From Toxonevra muliebris (Eukaryota; Arthropoda; Insecta; Diptera; Pallopteridae): 64,000 nucleotides of DNA. The notes under the pieces are model-generated. The model saw only the letters and a program-made list of their open reading frames with translations. It searched no databases and was not told the DNA's origin. The stretch covers positions 16,816,708 through 16,880,707 of the forward strand of contig OY829329.1 in the NCBI GenBank assembly GCA_963691655.1. Reading direction: 5' to 3'. The position numbers and the translations under genes are program-made. Below, one piece after another: positions 24,481-35,332 of this stretch (its first letter is position 1; each line of letters starts with the position of its first letter).

Positions 24481-24571
24481 TGGACTAAACCAAAGCACTC
24501 AGTCTCAAAGACCATTGCCAAGATAGAGCAGGTAGAAGAAAGTAGAAAGACAGGAAAGATATGTGAGGGAA
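24441..24571. repeat. Tail-to-tail inverted pair of LINE 3' ends
   Basis: The LINE tail at about 24441-24476 (containing CACATATCTTTCCTGTCTTT) is followed by an inverted copy of the same tail at about 24485-24571. The second copy includes the complement of the family phrases GACTGAGTGCTTTGG and CAATGGTC. So two 3' ends of one LINE family face each other. Confidence 0.7.
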
Positions 24572-24661
24572 TAATTATTAATTCAGTATGATAAAAGTGT
24601 GCAAAATTAATGAATGCTTTGGCTACTACCTTTTGTGTCAAATTATCGGCTTCTTTGCTTC

Positions 24662-26190
24662 AGAAAATATTTATTGGTTCTTCTATATGATCTTTGTTCA
24701 GATTCCAAACTATTTGAGACAAAGCTTTATAATATTTTCAAAAGCTTGCTTTTCAATTCTGTAACTTCCGAAAGCTAATTTTTAAATTTGCTATGAAAAA
24801 ATCGATCAAGAATAAATATGTAACTTAACCATAACTCTGGATAAAATGTATATATATTTCATATATATGAAGCCACCAAGATTAATGAGCACCTATCCAT
24901 AATATATTCAATAAACAAAAAAAAAACTATATTTATATCCAACACGCATAGTTAAAAATAATAATAATAAATACTAAAACCCAAGGCCATAGGATAAAAG
25001 ATAAACGATCAGAATACATTTATATTAATTAAATGGAATAACTAAAACAACAACACATTAAAAACTCATCTGCAACACAAAATAAAAATTTGTTATTACA
25101 AAAAGTTCTTCAGTAAGTATATAATTTTGAGAAGCACACAAGCACAACTCAACTTAATTATAAACCATTCAACATTGGTGGTAATATCGACAGCCACGGA
25201 ATGAAAACCAAAAGGAACTTAAACTTAAAAAAAAAGAAAAAGAAAAACTTAAAACTATGATTAAAATGATAATAATAATAACATCGAGCAACAACATTGG
25301 AGGGCAATAAACAGCGCCAAGAATAACATAAAAATTTATATGGAATTATTATTATACTATGTTGAAGATTATGATTACAGAGAGAGAAAGAGGAAGAGAG
25401 AGGGAGAAAAACGTTGAAATACCGCAACCAAAAAACTAACCGCTGATGACGATGGTTAGTACCTACAACATTCACATACCTCATGCATGCAACAAATTAA
25501 TATTAATATATTTTTAACACGAGCAAGTTGTGATGAGAGACTATAATTTTAAAAATTGTAGTCTTAAATCAAAAAAAAAAAAAAAAAAAGAATAACAATA
25601 ACAATCAAATTAAAATAAAAAAAACCGCTGGTGATGAAAATGATAAACTTTGATGGCGTCGCTGAATGGTGGACGAATGATGGATGATGATGATGAATAT
25701 GTTGAGGTATGGTATGTGCAGATAGATGAATATGTTGGATCGTTGAATATTTTCAATGATGTTATCAAAAGTAATAATCATAATAATAGTAAAGTTGTTG
25801 TTTTTTTTTCTGGTGTATAATAATTTAAATGGTAGTTTAATGCTGCTTTAACAATTTACAGAAAAAGAAGAAGAAGAGAACGTCAATATTTTCTTTTTTT
25901 TCTTTCATTGTTGTAAAATTATATGCGCTTACGTACATACATACATAGAACAATGCATATAATTTCCGTTTCCTACATAATTTCCTATTGTAGTGTGTAC
26001 TTGTGTATGTGTTTAAATTGCGGAAATTATTAAATGCCCCCTGGGCATATATTATTTATATATACACCCGAAAGAAAAATGTTACTCAACAGTTAATAAA
26101 ATTATGTGTAGGTAATTGAGATTAAGTTTAAGATATCGAAAGGTGTAAAATATTAAGAAAATGGGGAAAATGGACGAGCTGAGCAAAATG
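24662..26190. other. AT-rich non-coding stretch
   Basis: Homopolymeric A runs (25570-25590), GA-rich run near 25378-25410, GATGATGA words near 25681-25700 and GTATGT words near 25930-26010. No gene, RNA or element recognised. Confidence 0.5.
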
Positions 26191-26196
26191 AGAATG

Positions 26197-26283
26197 AGAG
26201 CACATGAGACAACACTTAACGAGCCGACGTCAAATAAGCAGAGTTGTTGACGTCGGCTCTTTCAGTGTCGTCTAATGTACTGT
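26197..26283. mobile_element. Hairpin MITE, copy 2
   Basis: The left arm 26197-26233 (AGAGCACATGAGACAACACT onwards) and inverted right arm 26247-26283 match at about 31 of 37 positions around a 13-bp loop. The arms are recognisably the same as those of the element at 18.66 kb, including the central GAGCCGACGTC. The loop is about 50 bp shorter. The TATGATC sequence again follows the right arm. Confidence 0.8.
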
Positions 26284-26869
26284 ATGATCAAAACCCATAC
26301 ACATTGACGACAGCAGCTACACGAAAACACAACTACGAAATTTTGTTGGCTACAACTGTCACCGTGTAGTCAGCTACTAAATACAATGGAAGCGGCACCA
26401 CCTGCAGCAAACACAGCCAAAAAAACAAAAGCAAACTCTTTTTTCTCTCTGTCGCTTTTCAAATTAGAAATAGATTTAAAATTGGCTACAGCCACAATTG
26501 TGGTCGGTGGTCGTGTGGTCGTGTCGTGGCCAAAATAATCGTCTCCATAAGAACATGTTGTTTTTATAATTTGACAGATGTAGTCGTGTAGCTGCCGTCG
26601 CCAATGTGTTTGGTGTAATAAGCTTCATTTCAAAACAAAACGAAAGAAGACTCCAATTAATTTGCTGCTGATGTAACATGAAATTTTTCAATTTATATCG
26701 AGTATATTATCAAATCTATTAGCCCTGCCTCTTTCCTTACCTCATTCCTGTCACTTTACCAGGGGCTGTTGTAAATAATAGAATTTTCTGGAGTGATTTT
26801 TCACATTCGGTTTTGGGGCTTTTTTTCCTGGAGCCATATTTCATAAAGTCGGCTTAATTAATAGAAGAG
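26284..26869. other. Non-coding spacer
   Basis: Contains short inverted words around GTAGCTGCCGTCG (26588) and GACGACAGCAGCTAC (26308) that could pair across about 280 bp, but no coding or clear element structure. Confidence 0.35.
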
Positions 26870-27060
26870 GATGATCCGAGTTTGGCTTCTGTAGAATCGG
26901 AAATTACTTCGGGAGACAACCCGATAGGAAATCAACGGAATTTCTTCTGAAATTTATCACTCATTCACATTTATCTTCTCACATTTCTTTCCTGCCTTTC
27001 TACTTGCTGCTACCGGCTCTATCTTGAGTATAATGCAATGGTCCTTGAGAGTGAGTACAA
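26870..27060 (+). pseudogene. 3'-end fragment of the RNase H LINE family
   Basis: The DNA matches the terminal coding and 3' untranslated parts of the elements ending near 24.48 and 42.38 kb. These include the GACAACCCGATAGGAAATCA region and the tail with TTTCCTGCCTTTCTAC and AATGGTCCTTGAG. Most of the cysteine/histidine block between them is deleted. Confidence 0.7.
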
Positions 27061-27074
27061 AAAAATTTATTTTT

Positions 27075-27385
27075 TTTGCTTTTTTGGAATTGAACTAAAA
27101 GGGAATCAATTACTTTTCGAGGAATCATTCCAACTAAATTGGAATTTAATTCCAAGAAAGTAATTTCTATTCAATTACATTTTGAATTCCTTTAGGGAAT
27201 TGATATATTTTTAATTAAAAATACAATTTCCTGTAATGGAATCGAAAATTTTTCAATTCCATTACCTAGGAATTTAAAAATTTTAATTACCGATTACAAT
27301 TCCTTGTAATGGAATTGAAACTTATATCAATTCCATTACTAAGGAATTGAAAAGAAAAAGTACGAATTACAAATTCCCTGGAATT
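27075..27385. repeat. Cluster of GGAATT/AATTCC dyads
   Basis: About 300 bp in which GGAATT and its complement AATTCC recur roughly every 15-30 bp in both orientations, often as TAATGGAATTG and CAATTCCATTA. Several pairs can fold into hairpins, for example around 27234-27262 and 27310-27340. There is no coding potential. It looks like the degraded inverted-repeat interior of a mobile element or a palindromic satellite. Confidence 0.55.
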
Positions 27386-27399
27386 GGAATGTAAGCTCT

Positions 27400-28090
27400 G
27401 CTTATAACCAATAGAGCCCGGAAGAACGGTAACTGCATCTAGTCCCAGGAATGTACAGTTAAACAAAAATCGCTATGAAGTACCCAAACAAATTTCCAAG
27501 CAAACCAAACAAATAAATTTCCAGAAACTTAAAATTTGGAAAATTACATTAAAAATATTTCCTTATCTCTTCGCCATGCCCTTTCCGCTCTCCCCCTTCT
27601 CCTTTCCCTTCCTGCAGAACTGCACCAGAGAGTTTTATATTTGGCAACTTGTCGAGCGTTAAAAAACGAAAAATTCTCGTATATCCGAGAAGAAAAAAGC
27701 TCGTGTTAAAGTGTTCAAATTATACTCAGTTCAGTAGGTCCGACGGCCATTGAATTAAGCGCATCATAGTCTATGATTACTGCAAAAGTTGGAGGCATAA
27801 TTCTCGAAAATTGCTTTGACTATAAAACCGCCGACTTTCCCATCCGAAGTAGACTATTTCGAGAACTGAGCAAGCTAGCAACACTTTTGAGATTTGTTAA
27901 AATATGGAGATGATTTAGACCTATAGAGTTTTCCCAACTCCAAGACCGTTGACTTAGCACACTTGGAAGTAAACTGTTCCGAGAACTGAACGAGCTGGCA
28001 AAATTTGACAAAGCTCCGCTAGCAACCCTCCTGAAATTTAGAAGGCTATGTCTAGTTTTGTAATTATAAAGTGAGACCTTTTTTTCCATT
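27400..28090. other. Unclassified spacer
   Basis: No gene recognised. Two related phrases, AGTAGACTATTTCGAGAACTGA (split here as AGTAGACTATTTC plus GAGAACTGA, 27848) and GTAAACTGTTCC plus GAGAACTGA (27968), about 120 bp apart suggest an old tandem duplication. Confidence 0.4.
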
Positions 28091-28092
28091 TC

Positions 28093-29975
28093 TATGACAA
28101 GGAACGTCCTGGAAAAGTGAAAAAGTTTAAAGATGTAGAATTGGAGATGTTACTTGATGAAGACTTGTGCCAAACACAAGAGGAAAGAAATTGCAATAAT
28201 ATTGAAAGTTACTCAAGCACAGGGATGCAAACCCATTTTTTCTTTCTGCCCGATAGATCTCGAGAAATTCCCCGATTTTCGTTCGAATTCCCCGCATCGA
28301 TATAATTTCATATTAAACAGCGCGACACGCATTTTTTATACAAACATTTTACAAAACATTTGACCTCAATGGGTGTTATATTAAGGCGACCCTGAATTAT
28401 CTCAGCCCAAAACTTAACCAATTTTTACGGGGCTGATAGATTAATAGAAATGTACTTTCTGACTCCGGAATTCTTTTGGCACATGGGAGATTTCACTTCA
28501 AGGGAACCCCCCTCTCTAAATCGATCCGGCTCAAGCTTGCACAAAGTTTAATCCTATTGGGTAGTACATAGTTGCCACACCAAATTTGAACGAGATGGGG
28601 TGTTTTGAGGTACTAGACGCTCATATTAATAGATAAACAAGCCTCAGCCCACTTTCGGATATCAAAGTTCTCAAAGGAGAAAGCTTGGCCTCTCTTTTGA
28701 CTCTAATAAAAAATGAAAAAAACTTGTTTGAGAAAAACGAGTTCAAAGTTTTGACTATCGGTTTTTAACATATAAAATATATTTCATCTTCCTTATGATG
28801 GCTGATCGTAATTTGTAAGTCTACAGATTAGTCAGCAAGGATTAAGAGTTATTAATCAGAAGGTGCTGGACTAAGGCATAGCTTTCTGAACGGTCGAAAG
28901 AGAAGTCGAAGCGCCGCGCGACAGTTTTAATCTGACTGATTGATCGTCTATATCTATGAAAGCACTCCGCGTCTCTCTCTGGAATTTTCACAAAATACTT
29001 TCGAAATATAATGCTTCCAAATAAATAGCACTCTTTTTTAAGAATCAATTTCTCCAAACCAATAAATCGCTGGGCCGATTTAAGAAAAGGCGAAGATTTT
29101 AAGACCCAAAATATGAAATATTGCGTAAGTTAAACGTGTTTCATTGTATAAAATTTTACAAAAAATATTCTAGACTTTTATGACTAAAAGCTGAACAACA
29201 TCACATTCCCCGCAAAAAACAGCCCATTCCCCGATTCCCCGCACCCAATAAATTCCCCGCAAATCGGGGAATTCCTCGCAAGTTGGCATCGCTGCTCAAG
29301 CAGCAATTTTCAAGCACTTGAAATCATTGGGGTTCATTCAAAAGGAAGGAAACTGGGTGCCATACAACTTAAAGCAAAGAGACGTCGAAAGGCGATGTTT
29401 TATGTCTGAGATCGGATTATTACTGGCGACGAAAAATTGATTTATTACGACAACCCGAAGTGCATGAAGTTCTCTGTGAAGTCCGGCCAACCAGGAACAT
29501 CAGCGCCGAAACAGAATATTCATGACGCCAATGTAATGCTCTGTATTTTATGGGATCAGAAGGGTGTAATCTGTTATGAGCTGCGAAAATTTAGTGAAAC
29601 TATTACGGGAGAACTGTATCAAAAGCAATTGATTCGTTTGAAGAGAGAAGTAACCGAAAAACGACCAGAAAATGCGACCAGGTGTTAGATCGTAATTTTC
29701 CAACCTGACAACGCGCGGCCTCATGTTGCTAGACCGGTTAAAAACTATTTGTGGAAATAGTAGATGGGCAGTTTTGCCTCACCCGCCATATTCACCAGAC
29801 TTTACCCCGTCTATCACTTATTTCGATCGATGCAGAATGTGTTTACTGTAATACCCTTTCCTGCAGTTGAAAGTATCAAAAATTGGATTGATTCGTTCAT
29901 AGTTTCAAAAGATGGACGAGTTTTTTGACAGGAAATCCATATGAAAATTACTTTTCGGAATCGTTCGGTACAGAT
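28093..29975 (+). pseudogene. Mariner transposase relic split by a hAT insertion
   Basis: The left part (28093-28219) reads DKERPGKVKKFKDVELEMLL then DEDLCQTQEE, the mariner region before the second helix-turn-helix. After the inserted element the frame resumes at 29303 with AAIFKHLKSLGFIQKEGNW and VPYNLKQRDVERRCF. It continues with an HYDNPK-like block (IYYDNPKCMKFSVKS), HDANVMLCILWDQKGVICYE and VLPHPPYSPDFTPS. The first catalytic Asp region (TGDEK) survives in one frame. Several frameshifts and stops occur after it. Joined without the insertion it would cover most of a mariner transposase, so this was a near-complete copy before the hAT element landed. Confidence 0.87.
28220..29294. mobile_element. 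Non-autonomous hAT-type element, 1075 bp
   Basis: Flanked by a perfect 8-bp target-site duplication CTCAAGCA (28212-28219 and 29295-29302), the size typical of hAT elements. The termini are CAGGGATGCAAAC on the left and, inverted, CAGCGATGCCAAC on the right (11 of 13). Subterminal copies of ATTCCCCG occur twice on the left (28267, 28287) and four times on the right (29205, 29226, 29234, 29252). One inverted copy lies at 29266-29273. hAT transposases bind such subterminal repeats. No transposase-like frame is present inside. Confidence 0.88.
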
Positions 29976-32493
29976 TTTCAATTAAAAACTTTTTTTCCCC
30001 TATCGATTTCATCTACACTTCAATTTCCTCGAATTCGATAATATTCGTGAAATTTAATTTGGATTTCCATTCAAGAGACAAGAGTTTGCTCTCTTCTTCT
30101 CTCTCTCTCTCTTTCTCGTTCAATTATATCAACGACTTCTTCATAGTTTTATCAACTTTTACAAAGAAATTAATTTGCGTGTATGTGATGTTAAAGTAAT
30201 AAAAAGTACAAATTTTTTCACCTGCTTTTTAATTTATAGTGATCTTCAATTTTATAATGCAAACATTATTCCATGCTTTTATAATTACAATGTTCAATTT
30301 AATGGCCACACTTTGTTTAAGAGTCACTTTCTTTTCGTTTTGTTTTTTTTTTTTTACTTCGACTTCTTTGTCTTGTCTGCTCTTTGAAAATTGAGTACCT
30401 TCTTTGACACTGTTGTTGTATACGAGAGAGAGGCAAACGAAGAACGAGTAACGAGTATGTAAATGACTGTTAACTACAACAACAATAACAATGTTATAGT
30501 CATTGCATGCTCGTTGATTTTAACAATGCTCACCGTCAACACAAAACCCATAACTATGAAAGTATGTGTGTATCAACCAACGGTGTGCCATCACTGTAGT
30601 CATCGTCATCATCATAATCATCATCACAAAAATTGATAAAAATATAAATTGTTTGATAATAAAAAATAAAAATAAAATGAAACAAATTTTTATGAAGCCA
30701 TTAATATCACTCAGCACCCAAAGAGAAATTCACAAATTTTACGTGTATGTACGAACAAGTATTAAAAAAATCAACTTAGTTGCACTACAATATCGACTAT
30801 TGTCACGTTATGGTTTTCTGAGGGTACATAGGTAGGTAGGTACGTAGGCAGGTAGTTGAGTAAGGTAAGCTAAAATTGTACTAAGGTAAGGTTGGGTATT
30901 ATAAGGCAAGGCACCTACCTACCTCTATCAATGCATGTTGGTATGTTAATGCATGGTTTGCCTCTCTTTGGTGACTGTTTGGTTGGTCGTTTTTTGATTG
31001 CCTTAAGGTTGTCATGTTTTGTTTTGTGGCTGCCGCTTGCTCTAACTAATTTTCATTCCCCCCAATACACAAAAAAAAATATTAAAATTAGCTCATAAAA
31101 GCTCACCTTATTGTGAAATTTTGAAGCAGCATTTTATAGCGTTAGCTAAGTACCAACCTCCATGTTAGTGTATACTTTAAATGAAGCCTGTGTCTGATAA
31201 AATTGACTTGCTTGCACTCACGCAAACATTAAAAATATATAACTATTAAAAACTGCTGCTGCTGCTGCTGCTGGTACTTTTTTTTTGCAGCCCTTCCTCC
31301 CAATTCCACTTCCTTTTCCTTAACTTTTTATTTTTATTTCAATTTTTTTTCTTTCAGTTTTGCATTTTCTCAAATTTTTTTGTGCAATATCTCATAAAGT
31401 TAAGTGGTAATTTTAACAATTTTCTACATTATCATAAGCAGTAAAGATTGTCTGCAATTTTTTCGTTATTGTTGCTGCTGTTGTTGTTGTTGCTTTTAAT
31501 GCAACTTGTTTAACTAATCATTGCTGCTGGCTGTAATTTATTGGCATCACTCACACATGCAATTCTTCTGTTATTTTTTTCCTCGAAAATAATATGAAAA
31601 AATTACTTTATGCACAGCATATAAAAATAAATTAAATAATTATACAAATAAAAATAATAATAACGTGGTTGTGGTTGGAATTTTTTTTTTTTTTTTTTAC
31701 TTATATGCACTATAAATTTGGCTCATACTGTATATACTTATTAAGTACATACTCATGCCTATGTATGTATATAAATTACATTTTTTAAAAGTGTTAATTA
31801 AATTGGCGTCGTTTTTTTTTCTTTGTTTTTATTATTTTTTTATTGTTTTGTTGCATGCTGCATTTACATTTTTCTGTGTAATTTTTATTTTTAAAAATGA
31901 AAAAAAAAAAAAAAAAATGAGTTAAAATTCGAAATATATTATTAAGTAATTTAAATATAATGTTATGTAATTTTGTTGGGGGTAATTGACGCTTGAGATT
32001 GATTTAAATTTTGTGAGAAAACAAGTCATCAAAAATTTTAATGAACTTTATGCATTACCTTACCTTAAAAAATAAAAATGCGAATGAGTGGTACCTACTC
32101 ATTTTAGAAGGGGCAGCAGATGTTTTTGTTATAATTAAATTTAAATTCATAATAATGAAATCCTTTATACTTTATGAAAATCAACTCTGTTAAGTCGATG
32201 ATTGATCTGTTGAGAATATTAAAACATTTTCTCGATAATGAGGGTAGTTTTTTCGCAACACGTTTTGAAAAACACTAGCTCTTGCGATAAATTCCTTTTC
32301 GCCTTTTATCCAATAGTGTTTCGAAATGAAAAGGTAGGATTGTGATTCTAGTCTTGGTTTCAAAATCACCAGCGCCTACCAATTTAGAATAGTGAAGCCG
32401 CCATTGCTGTTTTGACTTTTCACCTTGAACCTTCGAAGAAAAGGCAATACTTAATTCCATACCAAATTCTTAAGCAATCCTAAATCTCTAATC
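29976..32493. other. AT-rich non-coding stretch with microsatellites
   Basis: Holds a CT run near 30101-30116, a TCATCATCAT tract at about 30598-30626, GGTAGGTAGGTA words near 30830-30855, a CTG run and long T and A runs (31681-31699, 31902-31917). No supportable gene. Confidence 0.5.
31253..31273. repeat. (CTG)7 microsatellite
   Basis: Seven uninterrupted CTG triplets on + in non-coding DNA. Confidence 0.9.
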
Positions 32494-32501
32494 GTATAAA
32501 G

Positions 32502-33337
32502 CAGGGCCGTAGCCAGGTTTTTTTTCGGGGGGGGGGGGGGGGGGGGGCGGGGGCAGGGGGTTTTCATTCGAAGAAAATATTCATAAACAATTTTTATGAA
32601 ACTGATGTTTGATGGACCCTATCAGTCAAGGAACACGAGTGGATAGAAGCATTAGGAATTGTTCTTTCCGAGTTTTTTTTTAATCTTAACCTAAAACAAA
32701 AGTGACCGAAAATGACAAAAAATTCACAGAATAATCAATTTCAATTTTTTCAAATAAATATTGTTCAATGTGAATTCCAATGCATTTTTTTTAACGTCAA
32801 GGACATAATTTCGATAACTCCTTGACTTTCCATCACCTAAAGTTAAAATAATGACCAATAATGCTAAAAATATTCAGAGGCTAATTTTTTCAAATGATTA
32901 TCAGTGAGAATTCGGGCCATTATCAATTATGAGGAACCCGGATGAAGTTGGCATGTATTCTCTAAATTCGTGCAGTCACAGCATTAAAAGGGATCTTCCG
33001 AGTCGGGGTGCTCTAAGCAATAATGGGTTAAAGAATTAATTACATTTTAAGATTGTCTCCAAAAACTTTGAAGCTGATCCAATAACGGCGAATAATATGG
33101 TTCCTAGCATTAATTTTTTACGTCACGTTAAAGCAGGGGATGACTACGGGTGCAGGAAAAAATTTACAAAGAACGGATTTTATCTTACTCACACTCACAG
33201 CCAGACATAATGAAAAGTGCAGTGGTCCGCAGTGTTTTAAGGGGCGCTGGTTACAAATCTGCAGTCAGATTTTAAAAATTCAAAATTTCGAATCAAATAT
33301 GGCGAACCCCCAAAACCTCCCCCTAAATACGGCCTTG
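32502..33337. mobile_element. Non-autonomous hAT-type element, 836 bp, with a 21-G run
   Basis: A perfect 8-bp target-site duplication GTATAAAG flanks it (32494-32501 and 33338-33345). The ends are CAGGGCCGTAGCCAGG on the left and, inverted, CAAGGCCGTATTTAGG on the right (12 of 16). Just inside the left end is a run of 21 G (32527-32547) followed by more G-tracts; the right end has the complementary C-rich character. No transposase frame is present. The 8-bp duplication and CAGGG-type terminus point to hAT. Confidence 0.87.
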
Positions 33338-33345
33338 GTATAAAG

Positions 33346-34470
33346 CCACGAGAGCCTTTTGGGCTTGAAGAAAATTCTTTGGTAAGACCTGTGGTCCTAT
33401 CCCCATGATGATCTTCTGGCTGTATACTACAATAGTTAGGCTTATCGCAGTATACACTGCCCTTGGAATATAGCCTAAGGTCATCCAAGGTTCGACTATC
33501 AGCAAACTTATCAAGCTCCATAGGCTTGCCTGTCTCTCAATCATAGGGGCTATACGAACTTGTTCCCACTCCTGCGATTGAGATGTTGAGTGGAATAGGA
33601 ATCTAAACTTTGGCTTGAAACTTAATATCCTCCTTCCGTTCAGGTCCGATTGCAATGCTCAATTCCCCAACTTCGGTCTCTTTGCTCTCAATTGGTATAC
33701 TGATGGCTCGAAATCCGATTGTGGTTCTGATGCTGCTGTTGTTGGATCTAACATTCGAAGCTCAACCCTACTGGGCACTTGGCCTAATGTTTTTCAAGAC
33801 ATGCTCCAGAATTAACGTTAATAAATGTCCAAAAGTGCTAAGATTATAATCTTCTCTGACAGTCAAGCGGCTCTCAAGGCACTTTAATCATGGTGCTTCA
33901 CTTCGAAGCTAGTGAAGGAGTGTTTTGAAAGTCTGTAGTAGTTATCTACCAATAACAAAGCCATGCTTTGTTGGGTACCAGCTCACTTTAATATTATAGG
34001 TAATGTAGCTGCTGAAAACTTGCTAGGCAGGGTTCAGCGGCCCCGATCCATTCAGTGAAATTGGCTAGACTAGTTCCAAATCAATCATAGAGACGTGCCG
34101 AGACAGGAATAGCTATCTTATCGGCATTCCATTCCAGGTATTAGTCAGACAAAGAAGCTTATTCCTCCTCTCGCTCTCACTAAATCCCTAAATTTAAAGA
34201 AAACGGACCTCAGATTATGATATCTGGCCACTATGTGGTCAGATATCACTTAAGTAAATTAGGTCTATCACATGAGACAGAATGTCCTCTTTATATGAAG
34301 GATGATGAGATGATATCTCACATTCTGTGTGAATGTCCAGCTTTGGCTCGGCAAAGAAGGGGTATTTTTAGTAAACCGTTCCTATCAACGAACGAAATAA
34401 AAAACTCTTCCACAAAAAATGTTCTAGCCTTCATTATAGCAGATCATCTTTTGTCTTAATTTGATGGTAA
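33346..34470 (+). pseudogene. RNase H-bearing LINE relic
   Basis: The + strand retains in order: a thumb-like piece (GLPVSQS, IRTCSHSC in shifting frames), the first RNase H box NWYTDGSKSDCGSDAA near 33690-33730, and later boxes as DNA only (ATCTTCTCTGACAGTCAAGC near 33847, the SDSQA region; GGGTACCAGCTCAC near 33974, the WVPAH region). The C-terminal block at 34217-34459 reads HYVVRYHLSKLGLSHETECP, then LYMKDDEMISHILCECPALA. Multiple frameshifts and stops make it non-functional. The wording differs from the LINE family at 40.8 kb, so this is a separate lineage. Its left boundary touches the hAT element. Confidence 0.78.
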
Positions 34471-34864
34471 TTTGAAGGGTAGTGCGGATTTTTTGGGAAT
34501 GTGTTTTGCAATCCGCATGCTTTACAATCCACGCTTTAGAAATGTTACGAGGTCATTTTTCATCAATGCGTTTTTTATGATATCGTAAAACCAAACGTTC
34601 CCAACGAAATATCCCAAATGCAGAAAGCAACGAAGAGAACAAATATTTCCGAACAAAAGAAGCAGACTACAAAAATCTAATTGAGTAACAGCATAACGCA
34701 AGTTAAGTCGCGTTAAGTAATACCATCTGGTAGTCCCACGGGGTGAGTGAGAGAAGTAAAAATAGGTGATTTTAGTCGGAAGGAATCTGATTTTACCATA
34801 GAACTGGAGTTCTGCAGTCAAACCGGTACACTTTAGACGAGTTTTGAAAAACTTTAGCGACAAT

Positions 34865-35285
34865 TTAAACATTGATCGAAAGGGGGGGATCTGGCAGAAA
34901 ATTCGGATCGGGAGACCTACACAGAGCTAAACGTGTCAAGGAAATTTTTCATCAACATCCAAATACTTGGGGCAGAAAAGTAGCTCAAAAATGCAATTGC
35001 TTTTATTTGTTCACAAACTGAAAAGAGAAGCTGACCTTAAATTGTACAAAGTTCAGAAAGTCCCAGATCGGAATGCTACGAAAAACATTGATGCAAGAAA
35101 TAGAAAGAAAAAAAAAAAAATTTCAGGAAAGTTTGTAACAAAATTTCAGTATTGCATCGTGGATGATGAAACATATGTATTGGTGGAATTTTCACAGCTT
35201 CCAGGTAACGACTTTTACGTAGCGGATCAGTGGGGAAATGTACTAGAAAAAAGAAGAACAAAAAAAAATCGAAGTTCACTTAGAA
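34865..35285 (+). pseudogene. Tc1-like transposase relic, N-terminal half
   Basis: Pieces in two frames read HRAKRVKEIFHQHPNTWGRK then VAQKCN, and HKLKREADLKLYKVQKVPDR followed by NATKNIDARNR. They continue to FQYCIVDDETYVLVEFSQLP, carrying the first catalytic Asp, and GNDFYVADQWGN. This is the same family as the transposase at 63 kb. A pair of A-runs has expanded (35107-35120). The second and third catalytic residues are missing; the LINE begins directly afterwards. Confidence 0.82.
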
Positions 35286-35332
35286 ATTTCTCGTTTTTTT
35301 TTTTTCATTTATAAACCAAAAACGAACACTGA

